Part shown: positions 1 to 8,360 of the stretch, in pieces | How positions within the stretch are numbered: position 1 is the first letter of the stretch | Layout of the letters: each line of letters starts with the position of its first letter | DNA from: an uncultured Duncaniella sp. | GTDB taxonomy: Bacteria > Bacteroidota > Bacteroidia > Bacteroidales > Muribaculaceae | DNA: 64,000 nucleotides | Reading direction: 5' to 3' | Assembly: GCA_910577255.1 (NCBI GenBank) | Contig: CAJTMH010000002.1 | Coordinates: 186,001 to 250,000, forward strand | Notes under the pieces: generated by a model | What the model saw: only the letters and a program-made list of their open reading frames with translations | What the model was told of the DNA's origin: nothing | Database searches by the model: none | Translations under genes and position numbers: made by a program

Positions 1-2909
1 GGATAGCGTCCATCGGGATTGTCAAGGCTCCACACATTTCCTACCCAGTGGTTTGAACCATTCTGGTAAACGGCACGCTGCGGGATTTTCCAGATGTCGG
101 CGTTATTGTTGTTGTCGGTACGCCATACGGTACGCTTGCCTGCGCCCTGGAAGATGAAGTTGATGTCGAAGCCCTTCCATTCGGCGCCGAAGTTGAACGA
201 GAACTGAATCTTGGGGTCGTCAGTGCCGAGGTAAACGTAGTCATTGGCATCGAGCTTGCCGTCGCCGTTCACGTCCTGGTACATATTGTCACCGAGACGG
301 AGGAGGTTGAAGTTACCGATTGTGGAGTTTTCAGAATAACGGTTGATGTACTTTTCAAGCTGCTCCTCGGTCTGGATCTTGCCGCAATAACGGAGACCGA
401 ACACAGAGTTGAGAGGATAGCCTTCGCGGTCGCTGCGTACACCGGCCTGGATGGCACCGCTGCCGCCGTTGTCGACCAGCTCGTTGTCCACATAAGTGAA
501 TGTGCCACCTATGTGATAACGCACGTTGCCGATTTTGTCGTTCCAGTTGATGTTGCCTTCATAACCCCAGGCCTTGAATTTACCAAGGTTGGCTGTAGGA
601 GCCTTGTCACCGAGAATACCGGGATAGATGACGTCGATAAGCATATTGTTGGTGCGCTTCCAGAAGGCTTCAACCGTACCGGAGAGACGGCTGTTGAGGA
701 ATCCGAAGTCAACCGCGATATTATAGTTGTGGACACGTTCCCAGGTGCGGTCAGTGCTGACAAGCTTACCGTTGGTGTCGATGTAGCTCACAAGTTCGCC
801 GCCGATGAGGGCTTTGCCTGTCTGGGTGAAATTGTAGAGCATCGATCCAGAATAACGGTCGATACCGCTCTGGTTACCCACGTTGCCGTATGAAGCACGG
901 AGTTTGAAATCGTTCCACCAGTCACGCACACCTTCCATGAATGACTCCTCGGTGAGACGCCAGCCGAGCGATGCACCCCAGAAGAATGCCCAGCGGTTTT
1001 CGGGCTGGAACTTCGAGCTGCCGTCGTAACGGAACTGGCCTTCGAGCATATACTTGCTCTTGTAGGCATAATTGGCACGGCCATACCATGAAAGCATTGA
1101 TTCTTCCCACTTTTCAGCCGATGCGATGGTCACATCACCTGAACCGTTCACCACGTCGAGTGAAGGCTGGATATCCTTGGCCTTGGTCTTGGTGTACTCA
1201 TACTGCTTATAGTTGTACTGCACACCGGCAAGGAGGGTGAGGTCATGATCCTGCTTGAAGGTACGGTTCCAGTTCAAATAACCCTGCACAGAGTAGAAGT
1301 CAGTGTTTGCGAATGATTTTTCATAATAGCTGTCCTCCTGGTTGGGCTTGTTCCAGAGTTTCTTTGTACCTGCATAGTTATAAAATTCCACTGATTTCGA
1401 CTTGGTGTCGCGGATGGCATCGGAAGTATTATAACCGAGTACTGCATTTGCGGTAAGACCGGGGATGATTTCATAACGGAAAGTCTCGCTGATGTTCACG
1501 GCCGACACTTTCAGATTATTGTCACCACCGAGTTCAGCCACCCAGTTGGGAGTAGCCCATTTCGAGCCGCCCCAGCCATAAGGTTTGCCATCGACTGTCG
1601 ACGAGGGGAAGCCTGGCTGCTGCGAGGCCACGGTGAGGGCAGAACCAATCTGAGTGGGAGCCACCTGATCCTGACGGTTGTAAGCTATCACCGACTGGAG
1701 GGTGAAGTTTTTGGCCAGCTGCATGGTGTTGTTCAAACGGAGGTTGACACGCTGGTTATGGTTGTTACCCCACTTGAGGTTTGAATCGTCATACATGTAA
1801 CCCATCGAGAAGCGGTAGAGGTTTTTCTCACTGCCGCCCGACACTGACAGTTCGTGCTGGGTTGACCAGGAATCGCCCCACATGATATCCTGCCAGTCGG
1901 TGTCGAAGAACACGAGGTCGTCCACGTCACCGAGGCCGATAGGGTCAGTAGAATGCTGGAGGTCGATGTATTTGTTGCGGTACTCCTTGGCGAGTTTTGC
2001 ATATCTGATCCAAGTGTCGTTGTCACCGTAGCCGTCATTTGTACGTGCCATCACCACGGCATCGGCCCACTGGTCAAGGCTCATGAGCTCGGCCGACAGA
2101 CCGATATGTTTGTATGTGTATGAACCATTATAGTCCACCTTCACCTTGCCTTCCTTGGCTTTCTTGGTGGTCACGAGCACGACACCGCCCGCAGCCTTCG
2201 AACCATAGATTGATGCAGCGGCATCCTTAAGGAAGTTGATTGACTCGATATCCGAAGGATTGATGAGGCGGAGGTCGTTGACACTTTCATACTCAACTCC
2301 GTCGATGATCACCAGCGGAGGTGTGGAGTTTTTAGAAACGGCACCACGAAGGCTCATGCTCCAGGACTCATCACCGGGAGCTGTACTGCTACGTGTGATG
2401 ATGACACCCGGGACCTGGCCCTGAAGAGCCTGCACAGGGCTTGAGAGATTACCTTTGTTCTGGAGGGCAGCTTCACCGACCACAGAAACCGAGCCTGTCA
2501 TTGTGGCTTTCTTCTGAGTGCCGTAGCCCACCACAACCACTTCGTCGAGCACTGAAGAATCCTCCACCATGGTAATGACAAGGTTGTCACCGGTCACTTT
2601 GACCTCCTGGGTCTTGTAGCCGATATAACTTACCACGAGAGTAGCGCCCTTAGGAGCTTTGATGGAAAAACGTCCGTCGAGGTCACATGCAACGGCTACG
2701 GTTGACCCTTTCACTGCCACAGTGGCACCAATGAGGGGATCGCCGTTGCCATCCAGAACTTCGCCGGAAACCGAAGTAGCTGCCGACTCGGCTGCCGGCA
2801 CCGCTGCCGCTGACAGCGACATCGGGGTAAAAGCCGAAAGCGAGGCCACAACTATCCCGCCGAGGAGTGAACCCCGCCACGGAAGGATATTGCTAAATCT
2901 CTTGCGCAT
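1..2909 (-). CDS. SusC/RagA-type TonB-dependent outer-membrane receptor (partial, C-terminus beyond window)
   Basis: The gene reads open from an ATG at 2909 to the left edge, giving 969 codons; SusC proteins usually have 1000-1100. In order: a signal peptide (about 1-35), a carboxypeptidase-regulatory-like beta domain (about 47-115), the junction motif LDEVVVVGYGTQKK (121-134), a plug with VIIDGVEY and INPSDIESINFLKDAAASIYG (about 200-236), then a beta-barrel. The frame at the edge still reads barrel-like sequence (GSNHWVGNVWSLDNPDGRYP), so no frameshift is apparent. Family role: it imports oligosaccharides across the outer membrane with a SusD lipoprotein, which should lie just beyond the left edge. 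It starts 43 bp after an ECF sigma gene and is probably co-transcribed with it. The substrate cannot be read from the sequence; neighbouring beta-galactosidase and arabinofuranosidase genes hint at plant arabinogalactan. Confidence 0.95.
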   Translation of the reverse strand, partial: MRKRFSNILPWRGSLLGGIVVASLSAFTPMSLSAAAVPAAESAATSVSGEVLDGNGDPLIGATVAVKGSTVAVACDLDGRFSIKAPKGATLVVSYIGYKTQEVKVTGDNLVITMVEDSSVLDEVVVVGYGTQKKATMTGSVSVVGEAALQNKGNLSSPVQALQGQVPGVIITRSSTAPGDESWSMSLRGAVSKNSTPPLVIIDGVEYESVNDLRLINPSDIESINFLKDAAASIYGSKAAGGVVLVTTKKAKEGKVKVDYNGSYTYKHIGLSAELMSLDQWADAVVMARTNDGYGDNDTWIRYAKLAKEYRNKYIDLQHSTDPIGLGDVDDLVFFDTDWQDIMWGDSWSTQHELSVSGGSEKNLYRFSMGYMYDDSNLKWGNNHNQRVNLRLNNTMQLAKNFTLQSVIAYNRQDQVAPTQIGSALTVASQQPGFPSSTVDGKPYGWGGSKWATPNWVAELGGDNNLKVSAVNISETFRYEIIPGLTANAVLGYNTSDAIRDTKSKSVEFYNYAGTKKLWNKPNQEDSYYEKSFANTDFYSVQGYLNWNRTFKQDHDLTLLAGVQYNYKQYEYTKTKAKDIQPSLDVVNGSGDVTIASAEKWEESMLSWYGRANYAYKSKYMLEGQFRYDGSSKFQPENRWAFFWGASLGWRLTEESFMEGVRDWWNDFKLRASYGNVGNQSGIDRYSGSMLYNFTQTGKALIGGELVSYIDTNGKLVSTDRTWERVHNYNIAVDFGFLNSRLSGTVEAFWKRTNNMLIDVIYPGILGDKAPTANLGKFKAWGYEGNINWNDKIGNVRYHIGGTFTYVDNELVDNGGSGAIQAGVRSDREGYPLNSVFGLRYCGKIQTEEQLEKYINRYSENSTIGNFNLLRLGDNMYQDVNGDGKLDANDYVYLGTDDPKIQFSFNFGAEWKGFDINFIFQGAGKRTVWRTDNNNNADIWKIPQRAVYQNGSNHWVGNVWSLDNPDGRY

Positions 2910-2952
2910 AAATGTAATTTTGATGGTTTTACTTATTGTGATATTAGAAATT

Positions 2953-3471
2953 TCAGGCTATCGCCGCTATATATTCGCGGACATCGCGACGGCCCATTCT
3001 GAGATGGTTCTCCACCGTGCGGAATGAAAGTGAAAGTTCCGATGCTATGTCATCGACCGATTTATCCTCGAAGCGACTCATTATATATATGATACGTCGC
3101 TGCGGGGGAAGACACTCAACCCTGCGTCGCTCAAAGTCGGCAATATCTTTGGCTGCCACCGCTGATTCGGGTGAAAGCTCAGAGATTTCAGTCCCTGCGA
3201 ATGCCAGCTCGTCATGAGCATCCTGAACATGATAAAGGTGACGCAGGTAATCATTGACCAAGTTGCGGGCTATCGTGTAAATGTAGGATGTGATAGTATC
3301 CGGCGATAGGATTTTACCACAGGTGAGCAAACGCACCCACACGTCCTGAGCAAGATTTTCAGCATCCCACACATTATTAATGCGCGATGAAATGTAGTTG
3401 AGAACCTTGTTGAAATTCTCCTTGTATGACTTGGTGATGATAGCATTATTGCTCTTTTCACAGTTTTCCAT
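2953..3471 (-). CDS. ECF-type RNA polymerase sigma factor
   Basis: A 172-residue sigma-70 family protein. Region 2 is seen in NVWDAENLAQDVWVRLL and SYIYTIARNLVNDYLR, and region 4 in PQRRIIYIMSRFEDKSVDDIASELSLSFRTVENHLRMGRRDV, which holds the helix-turn-helix that reads the -35 element. The ATG at 3471 is chosen over a GTG at 3480. It lies directly upstream of the SusC gene. In Bacteroidetes such sigmas usually control receptor genes and are held by a FecR-like anti-sigma, but none is visible here: the next gene upstream is an AraC-type sensor. A good vegetative promoter precedes the gene, so it is probably made constitutively or under the AraC regulator. Confidence 0.9.
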   Translation of the reverse strand: MENCEKSNNAIITKSYKENFNKVLNYISSRINNVWDAENLAQDVWVRLLTCGKILSPDTITSYIYTIARNLVNDYLRHLYHVQDAHDELAFAGTEISELSPESAVAAKDIADFERRRVECLPPQRRIIYIMSRFEDKSVDDIASELSLSFRTVENHLRMGRRDVREYIAAIA

Positions 3472-3545
3472 GGCTGGCACTAATTGTGATTTATAACTTT
3501 GTTTTATTACTGCGACAATCGGTAGTTTTCGTGATGGTCACAGTG

Positions 3546-3576
3546 CAAAATTATTGTCATTTTTCGTGCCTGCAAA
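3546..3576 (-). promoter_or_regulatory. Promoter of the ECF sigma / SusC unit
   Basis: On the minus strand TTTG (3576-3573) lies 19 bp before TAATTTTG (3553-3546), a match to the Bacteroidetes consensus. The start point would be near 3539, giving a leader of about 65 nt. Confidence 0.6.
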
Positions 3577-3689
3577 GATTTTTTCAGTGCATTACATCTC
3601 GTTTCATTTTGTCAGATATTATTTATGTTTACGGATTTATTATCAATTACTTAAGAATTTGAGATTTCGAGTTTCATAAAAATTTGAGA

Positions 3690-6473
3690 CTAATGTTGCT
3701 GTCTCAAATACTCGGCAGGAGTGATTCCGGTGATGTTTTTGAAGTGCCTGAAGAACGATGCGCGCGATGAAAATCCGCACTTCTGCGACATGGCAGTTAA
3801 TGTATATTTGGAAGTATCCACCTCTTTGACGAGGCGCTTGAACTCGGCCACCCTGTACTCGTTGACGTAATCATAGTAGCTCTTCTCCATATATTGGTTG
3901 AAAAGGAACGACAGCGCATGGCCGGTTGTGCCTGCCATCGCGGCAAGCTCGCTGCTTTTCAAGTCGGGGTTAGTGTAGGGACGCGATGTGCGCATGATGC
4001 CGTCAAGCACCTTTATGAGACGCTTGCACTCCTCGTCGGTAAGGCGCGTGGTCTTGTAGCGGTTCTTCTTATCGGAGGTTACCGAGGTGATCACAGGTGC
4101 CACCGCAGCTTCGGCCGCCTGAGCCTCCACCCACTTCAATTCCTCGCGGTGACGCCGCCGGCTGTGGAGCACGAGAAGCACGCTGCCCCCTATCACCAAC
4201 AACACAAGGCCCACTGTCACCATTGGCCAGTTAAGCCCCGCCTTCTTATGGATCCGCAACACCGACTCCGTGGACGGATCGCCCGGTAAGCGGAGGCGCA
4301 GCATATATTTGCCTGGAGGAAGGTCGTAATAGTGGATACAACGCGTCCCCTCTGTCTTGCGCCACTCATTTTCATATCCGTCCAGCAGATACTCTATGGA
4401 ATGGTAGGCAGCCGGGATATAATTGAAATTCGCGAAACAAACCTCCAGGTCTCCCTCATTGCTTTCAAGCTCTATGAGCCGGTTGCCGGGTGTGACCGAA
4501 AGGCGATTGAAAATGCTCTGTCCGTTTGTGAGCAGGTCAGTCACGCTGACCTCCTGCTCCATGTCGGCCACATGGGTCTTGAATTTCTTGAAATCAAGTT
4601 TCAACAACCCTTGAGTGTTACCCATCCACAAGTTCCCCTCGGCATCTCTGACCGGCGGACAAAGAGTGAACACCAGATGCGGCAATCCGTCAGCATTGTT
4701 GAAATGCCTGAAATTCTGACGCTTGTTATAGCGTGTCAGTCCCTTTTCCGTACCGAACCATATCCAACCGTCAGGATCCTCTGTTATAAATGTGGTCATC
4801 GAACTCGGATCCTTCACGCCATAGGGTATAAACCCGAATTCGGTCAGTTCAAGGTTGGAGCGGAACACCTCACCACGGTCAGGGGCGAAGTAGAGTGTGT
4901 GGTCCCTGTCCTCAAAGACGTCTCGAATCTTCATCGCATTCACAAACCCCTTTGGGAAACGGTCGGAATGAAGAGCATCCCCTGTCCAGATAGCCATTCC
5001 GTTCTCCGTACACATCCACCCGCGTCCTGCACTGTCAAAGAAAATGTCATAGACATTCCCCTCAGGAAGCTGCGAGTTAGTCGCCGTATAATGGGCCAAC
5101 AGTTTGTCATCACGGAACCGGTATAGGCCGTCCGAGGCACCAACCCACATCGTGCCATCGGCATCGGTCACAATGGCAAACACCGATTCGGTCGACAACA
5201 GTGAGGCGTCGGCACTGAACTGCCGTATCTTCAGAGTCACAGGGTCGAGCACATACATTCCTCCATTGTAGGTGCCGATATAATACTTTCCGCCAACGGG
5301 AGTTATGCAGAAAATGATATTCGATTTTATCTCAGGCTTCACAAACTTTGCCGAACGGCCGGTGGATTCATCCACAAAAAAGAGTCCTTCGCGAGTGCCT
5401 ATCACCTTCTGCCTACCTTCCACCGCCACAGCGCGCACGGCATACTGCCGGGTGTCTATTACTCCAGGATAGGCATACACCTCGAAAATATCATTATAGT
5501 GGGGTGTGTAGTCTACCCCCATCTGGTAATATCCGATCCACAGCAGCCCCTTGTCATCGACCACCATCGAATAGACTGAATTTGAGCGTATTGGCAACGG
5601 AGACGAGGGAGCGGAAGTCAGATGCGCTACTATACGGCTTTCAGGCAATGAATACTTAAATATACCTTCGCCGTCGGTGGAGACATAGAGAGCGCCCTTG
5701 CCGTCCGAACATAGAGATGTGATAATATTATTACCCAACTCTATAGGTTCATCAAACTGATGACAGGTCAAATCAAAAGGCACTACTCCGCTACCATGGG
5801 TGGCGAGATACAGCATGTCACCCTCACCCGTCATCCTCATCACCGACCCCTGCACCGGCAGAGGATAACTTTCAGTTTTACCGGTAGAAAAATCAAGAAA
5901 ATAGAGGGTGTGGTAGGTCGATGTCCACAACCCACGTCCTGGATTAACCCACAGGCCAGTCACCTCATTCCCTTGAGCGAGTATATCAGCGCGCAACAAG
6001 GTCTGCTTTATAGTGTTCTTAGCCACATCGTAATGGAAGATTCCCTGACGTGTGCCTATGTAGAGATTCTGATTTCCGTCATCAGCAAGGGCATTCACCG
6101 GGAAACTTATTTTATCGGGAAACACCTGTGTCAGCGAGGTCGCTCCCGGTGCGAGCACGAAAAGACCCTGGTGGTTTCCGACAAAAATTTCACCTCGCCT
6201 CAACTCTGTTATGGCATTTACCCTACGCGGTCCGCGGGCATCCCCCGGGAAACGATAGGTTTTTATCTGATTTCCGTCATAGCGGTCGAGCGCCACCTCG
6301 GTGCCGAACCACATGTAGCCGGTGGAATCCTTAAAAATAGTGTTGACCAACAAATCACTCAGATTGTCGGATGTAGACAACGAAGTCAGTTCCCAGCCAT
6401 AAGCTGCAAAACTGCCCCAAAACATATATAACCCAATAAGCAGACTAACAAATCTTCTCATCGAAGGACTCAT
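3690..6473 (-). CDS. Membrane-spanning sensor with periplasmic two-component-type propellers, Y_Y_Y domain and AraC HTH (SusR-like)
   Basis: A 927-residue one-component sensor. The start MSPSMRRFVSLLIGLYMFW at 6473 begins a signal/anchor helix; an ATG at 6461 is an alternative. Repeated blade motifs such as GYMWFGTE, GTMWVGASDGLYRF, GWIWFGTEKGLTRY and NLWMGNTQGLLKL mark two seven-bladed Reg_prop propellers (about residues 25-610). A Y_Y_Y domain follows (YEYLLDGYENEW-like, YDLPPGKYMLRLR), then one TM helix (WPMVTVGLVLLVIGGSVLLVL) and a cytoplasmic AraC domain whose second HTH reads LTAMSQKCGFSSRASFFRHFKNITGITPAEYL. Unlike hybrid two-component systems there is no histidine kinase or receiver, so ligand binding must pass directly to the DNA-binding domain. 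It probably controls the sigma/SusC genes downstream or the nearby glycosidases. Confidence 0.9.
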   Translation of the reverse strand: MSPSMRRFVSLLIGLYMFWGSFAAYGWELTSLSTSDNLSDLLVNTIFKDSTGYMWFGTEVALDRYDGNQIKTYRFPGDARGPRRVNAITELRRGEIFVGNHQGLFVLAPGATSLTQVFPDKISFPVNALADDGNQNLYIGTRQGIFHYDVAKNTIKQTLLRADILAQGNEVTGLWVNPGRGLWTSTYHTLYFLDFSTGKTESYPLPVQGSVMRMTGEGDMLYLATHGSGVVPFDLTCHQFDEPIELGNNIITSLCSDGKGALYVSTDGEGIFKYSLPESRIVAHLTSAPSSPLPIRSNSVYSMVVDDKGLLWIGYYQMGVDYTPHYNDIFEVYAYPGVIDTRQYAVRAVAVEGRQKVIGTREGLFFVDESTGRSAKFVKPEIKSNIIFCITPVGGKYYIGTYNGGMYVLDPVTLKIRQFSADASLLSTESVFAIVTDADGTMWVGASDGLYRFRDDKLLAHYTATNSQLPEGNVYDIFFDSAGRGWMCTENGMAIWTGDALHSDRFPKGFVNAMKIRDVFEDRDHTLYFAPDRGEVFRSNLELTEFGFIPYGVKDPSSMTTFITEDPDGWIWFGTEKGLTRYNKRQNFRHFNNADGLPHLVFTLCPPVRDAEGNLWMGNTQGLLKLDFKKFKTHVADMEQEVSVTDLLTNGQSIFNRLSVTPGNRLIELESNEGDLEVCFANFNYIPAAYHSIEYLLDGYENEWRKTEGTRCIHYYDLPPGKYMLRLRLPGDPSTESVLRIHKKAGLNWPMVTVGLVLLVIGGSVLLVLHSRRRHREELKWVEAQAAEAAVAPVITSVTSDKKNRYKTTRLTDEECKRLIKVLDGIMRTSRPYTNPDLKSSELAAMAGTTGHALSFLFNQYMEKSYYDYVNEYRVAEFKRLVKEVDTSKYTLTAMSQKCGFSSRASFFRHFKNITGITPAEYLRQQH

Positions 6474-6539
6474 GGTATCTAATAATCGATTATCTTCTGA
6501 AAGTGCCATCCACACACTTCAGTATCGCTTTCTTTACCG

Positions 6540-6547
6540 CAAATTTA
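6540..6547 (-). promoter_or_regulatory. Promoter -7 element of the AraC-type sensor
   Basis: Minus-strand TAAATTTG fits TAnnTTTG and sits about 65 bp before the chosen start at 6473. No clear -33 TTTG is seen. Confidence 0.4.
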
Positions 6548-6610
6548 TCATAAAATTTTACCGCTCCACACATTGTTAATAGAATTTAACATTATTATCG
6601 GGTTTTCATC

Positions 6611-6653
6611 AATAAAAAGCAGAGATATGGACATTAAAGCACCATATCTCTGC
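6611..6653 (-). terminator. Rho-independent terminator
   Basis: A perfect 12-bp stem, GCAGAGATATGG (6619-6630) with CCATATCTCTGC (6642-6653), is followed on the minus strand by TTTTTATT. It ends the secreted-protein transcript from 7621. Confidence 0.85.
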
Positions 6654-6703
6654 TAAAAAGTCAAACTATTTAATTCCGGGAAGAGACCGAAGTGATAGAT
6701 GTG

Positions 6704-7621
6704 TTACTGCACGTAAACTTTCTTTCCACCTACTATGTAAAGGCCGGTTGCCAAACCTTCAGTAGCCTCCGATGCAGCAACGTTAGCGCGGATGAGCATA
6801 CCCTGGAGGTTGTAAACATTCACAATAGCCTCAGAAGCGTCAGTTGCGATGTCATCGATGGCTGACGATGCACCCTCGGCCATTACGAGTTCGTTCTTGG
6901 CATTGAGTTCGAAGTGCCAGCCGTCGTTGCCCGACACGAACTTATCGGCATAACCCTTAGCCTGAAGAGCTACGATAGTGCCTGCGGCAGGAGTCTTGAC
7001 GATAATCTTGATGGGTTCCACATTGGTGAGCTCGCCCACGATCTTAACTCGCTTTTCCTCGAAGATGACACATTTGTTATCACCGGCGATTTCACAGTCG
7101 TTCTGACCAACGAAAAGCTCACCGACACCTTCATTCACTGTGCAGTTGTTGAATGTAACATTGTTGATGCTGAATTTACCGCTGCTTTTTGCGCATACGA
7201 GACCTTGGTTATTGGTAGAGGTACAATTTTCAAAAGTCACATCTGAGAGATAAAGCATAGCACCGGCCTTGCCTGCCTCGATCATAGCGGTTGACGAAGC
7301 AATGTCGTTGCTCTCGAAAGTTGCGTTCTCAATGGTAAGGATACCGTTGGCATTCAGAAGGAATAGAAGGCTATTCTTGATGTCACGGAGGATTTTGTGA
7401 TTGTTACCCTTTATAGTAAGTGATTTGTTGTCGATAGCAAGGCGCGACGACACCTTGACATCTTCATTGAGAGCGAGCACGTCGCCGTCAGCAGCAGCCT
7501 CCCAAGCGGTCTTTATGTCGGCATAACCGGTAGAAGTTGTCTCATTGTAGACAGGATCAGCTGCAAACACAGCCATTGCACCTATTGCAAGTGCACAGAG
7601 TGTAGTGTAAATTTTTTTCAT
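6704..7621 (-). CDS. Secreted protein with beta-helix-like repeats and C-terminal sorting-type domain
   Basis: A 305-residue protein with a clear signal peptide (MKKIYTTLCALAIGAMAVFA). Residues about 30-190 read as short repeated beta strands (LTIKGNNHKI, LTIENATFESND, LYLSDVTFENC, FSINNVTFNNC), the pattern of a right-handed parallel beta-helix of the pectin-lyase type. The last about 50 residues (VNVYNLQGMLIRANVA, GLATGLYIVGGKKVYVQ) look like the C-terminal tail used for type IX secretion or surface attachment in Bacteroidetes. No catalytic residues are recognised, so an adhesive or surface role is as likely as an enzymatic one. It stands alone and ends at a strong terminator. Confidence 0.75.
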   Translation of the reverse strand: MKKIYTTLCALAIGAMAVFAADPVYNETTSTGYADIKTAWEAAADGDVLALNEDVKVSSRLAIDNKSLTIKGNNHKILRDIKNSLLFLLNANGILTIENATFESNDIASSTAMIEAGKAGAMLYLSDVTFENCTSTNNQGLVCAKSSGKFSINNVTFNNCTVNEGVGELFVGQNDCEIAGDNKCVIFEEKRVKIVGELTNVEPIKIIVKTPAAGTIVALQAKGYADKFVSGNDGWHFELNAKNELVMAEGASSAIDDIATDASEAIVNVYNLQGMLIRANVAASEATEGLATGLYIVGGKKVYVQ

Positions 7622-7732
7622 AAGTGAATAAGTGTGATAAAGTTAGAATATTGATTTTACTTTTCAATACGACCTATACTGTTACCACACTCAACACTTT
7701 TGCGATTTTTTTTGATTTTTTCATCTAAGGTG

Positions 7733-7765
7733 AAAAAATCTCCGCGTTAGCTTTTTTCCGCAGAG
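7733..7765 (-). terminator. Terminator downstream of the PepSY-like gene
   Basis: On the minus strand CTCTGCG and CGCGGAG form a 7-bp stem with one G-T pair, followed by ATTTTTTC. It begins directly after the TAG stop at 7767. Confidence 0.65.
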
Positions 7766-7766
7766 G

Positions 7767-8213
7767 CTAATCATCCATTTTCACACCCTTGAACTGGCCC
7801 AAAAGATTGAATTGCAATTCCACTCCGTCAGAAAGTCCGACTTCATACTTCGTGGACTTCTTTTCAATTTTGACAATCTTGACATCGCTGAAATTTTTGG
7901 ACACATAATTGCGGATCGTCTTCGGAATCAAACCCGATGGCACCTCGCGGGTTTTACAATCCACCGATGTCCATTTGCCGGCGTTACTGAATTCAATCTT
8001 AGTACCGTTGACAAGGCGCACATCATAGTCAGTCTTCTTAAGGAGGTGTTTATCCACCTTGATCATCCCGACCTTGGCTTTAGGGAAATACTCGTCAAGC
8101 ATAGCGCGTGCTGCCTCCGGCAGGGCATCACGGTTGATCGTGTACTTGTCAAAGGCCGAAGCGGCTCCGACAGAAAGGAGAAGCAATGTAAATAAGATTA
8201 AGATTTTCTTCAT
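7767..8213 (-). CDS. PepSY-like (DUF2874-type) small secreted protein
   Basis: A 148-residue protein starting at MKKILILFTLLLLSVGAASA (8213). A longer reading from 8258 would add an AT-rich leader without coding character and is not used. After the signal peptide there are two similar repeats, each an alpha helix followed by beta strands (LPEAARAMLDEYFPKAKVGMIKVDK with YDVRLVNGTKIEFSNAGKWTSVDC, then IPKTIRNYVSKNFSDVKIVKIEKK with YEVGLSDGVELQFNLLGQFKGV). This is typical of the periplasmic PepSY-like family that is common in Bacteroidetes. Its function is not established; inhibitor or binding roles have been suggested for relatives. It is monocistronic. Confidence 0.75.
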   Translation of the reverse strand: MKKILILFTLLLLSVGAASAFDKYTINRDALPEAARAMLDEYFPKAKVGMIKVDKHLLKKTDYDVRLVNGTKIEFSNAGKWTSVDCKTREVPSGLIPKTIRNYVSKNFSDVKIVKIEKKSTKYEVGLSDGVELQFNLLGQFKGVKMDD

Positions 8214-8291
8214 AACAATCAATGTGTTTTTAATTAATAATATGTAATAATACAACAACCGGCCGGTGAAAATTCCTAATCACGAAGACAC

Positions 8292-8330
8292 ACGAATGCC
8301 CGAAGGCAGAAGTCGCTTTCGGGCATTCGT
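8292..8330. terminator. Strong hairpin between gene 7767-8213 and the beta-galactosidase gene
   Basis: A 13-bp perfect stem, ACGAATGCCCGAA with TTCGGGCATTCGT, with a 13-nt loop lies 30 bp past the beta-galactosidase stop. It lacks a T-run, so it may be an RNA-stabilising 3' end rather than a classic terminator. Confidence 0.6.
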
Positions 8331-8360
8331 ATGATTACTCGGTAGATTCTCTGACAAACT

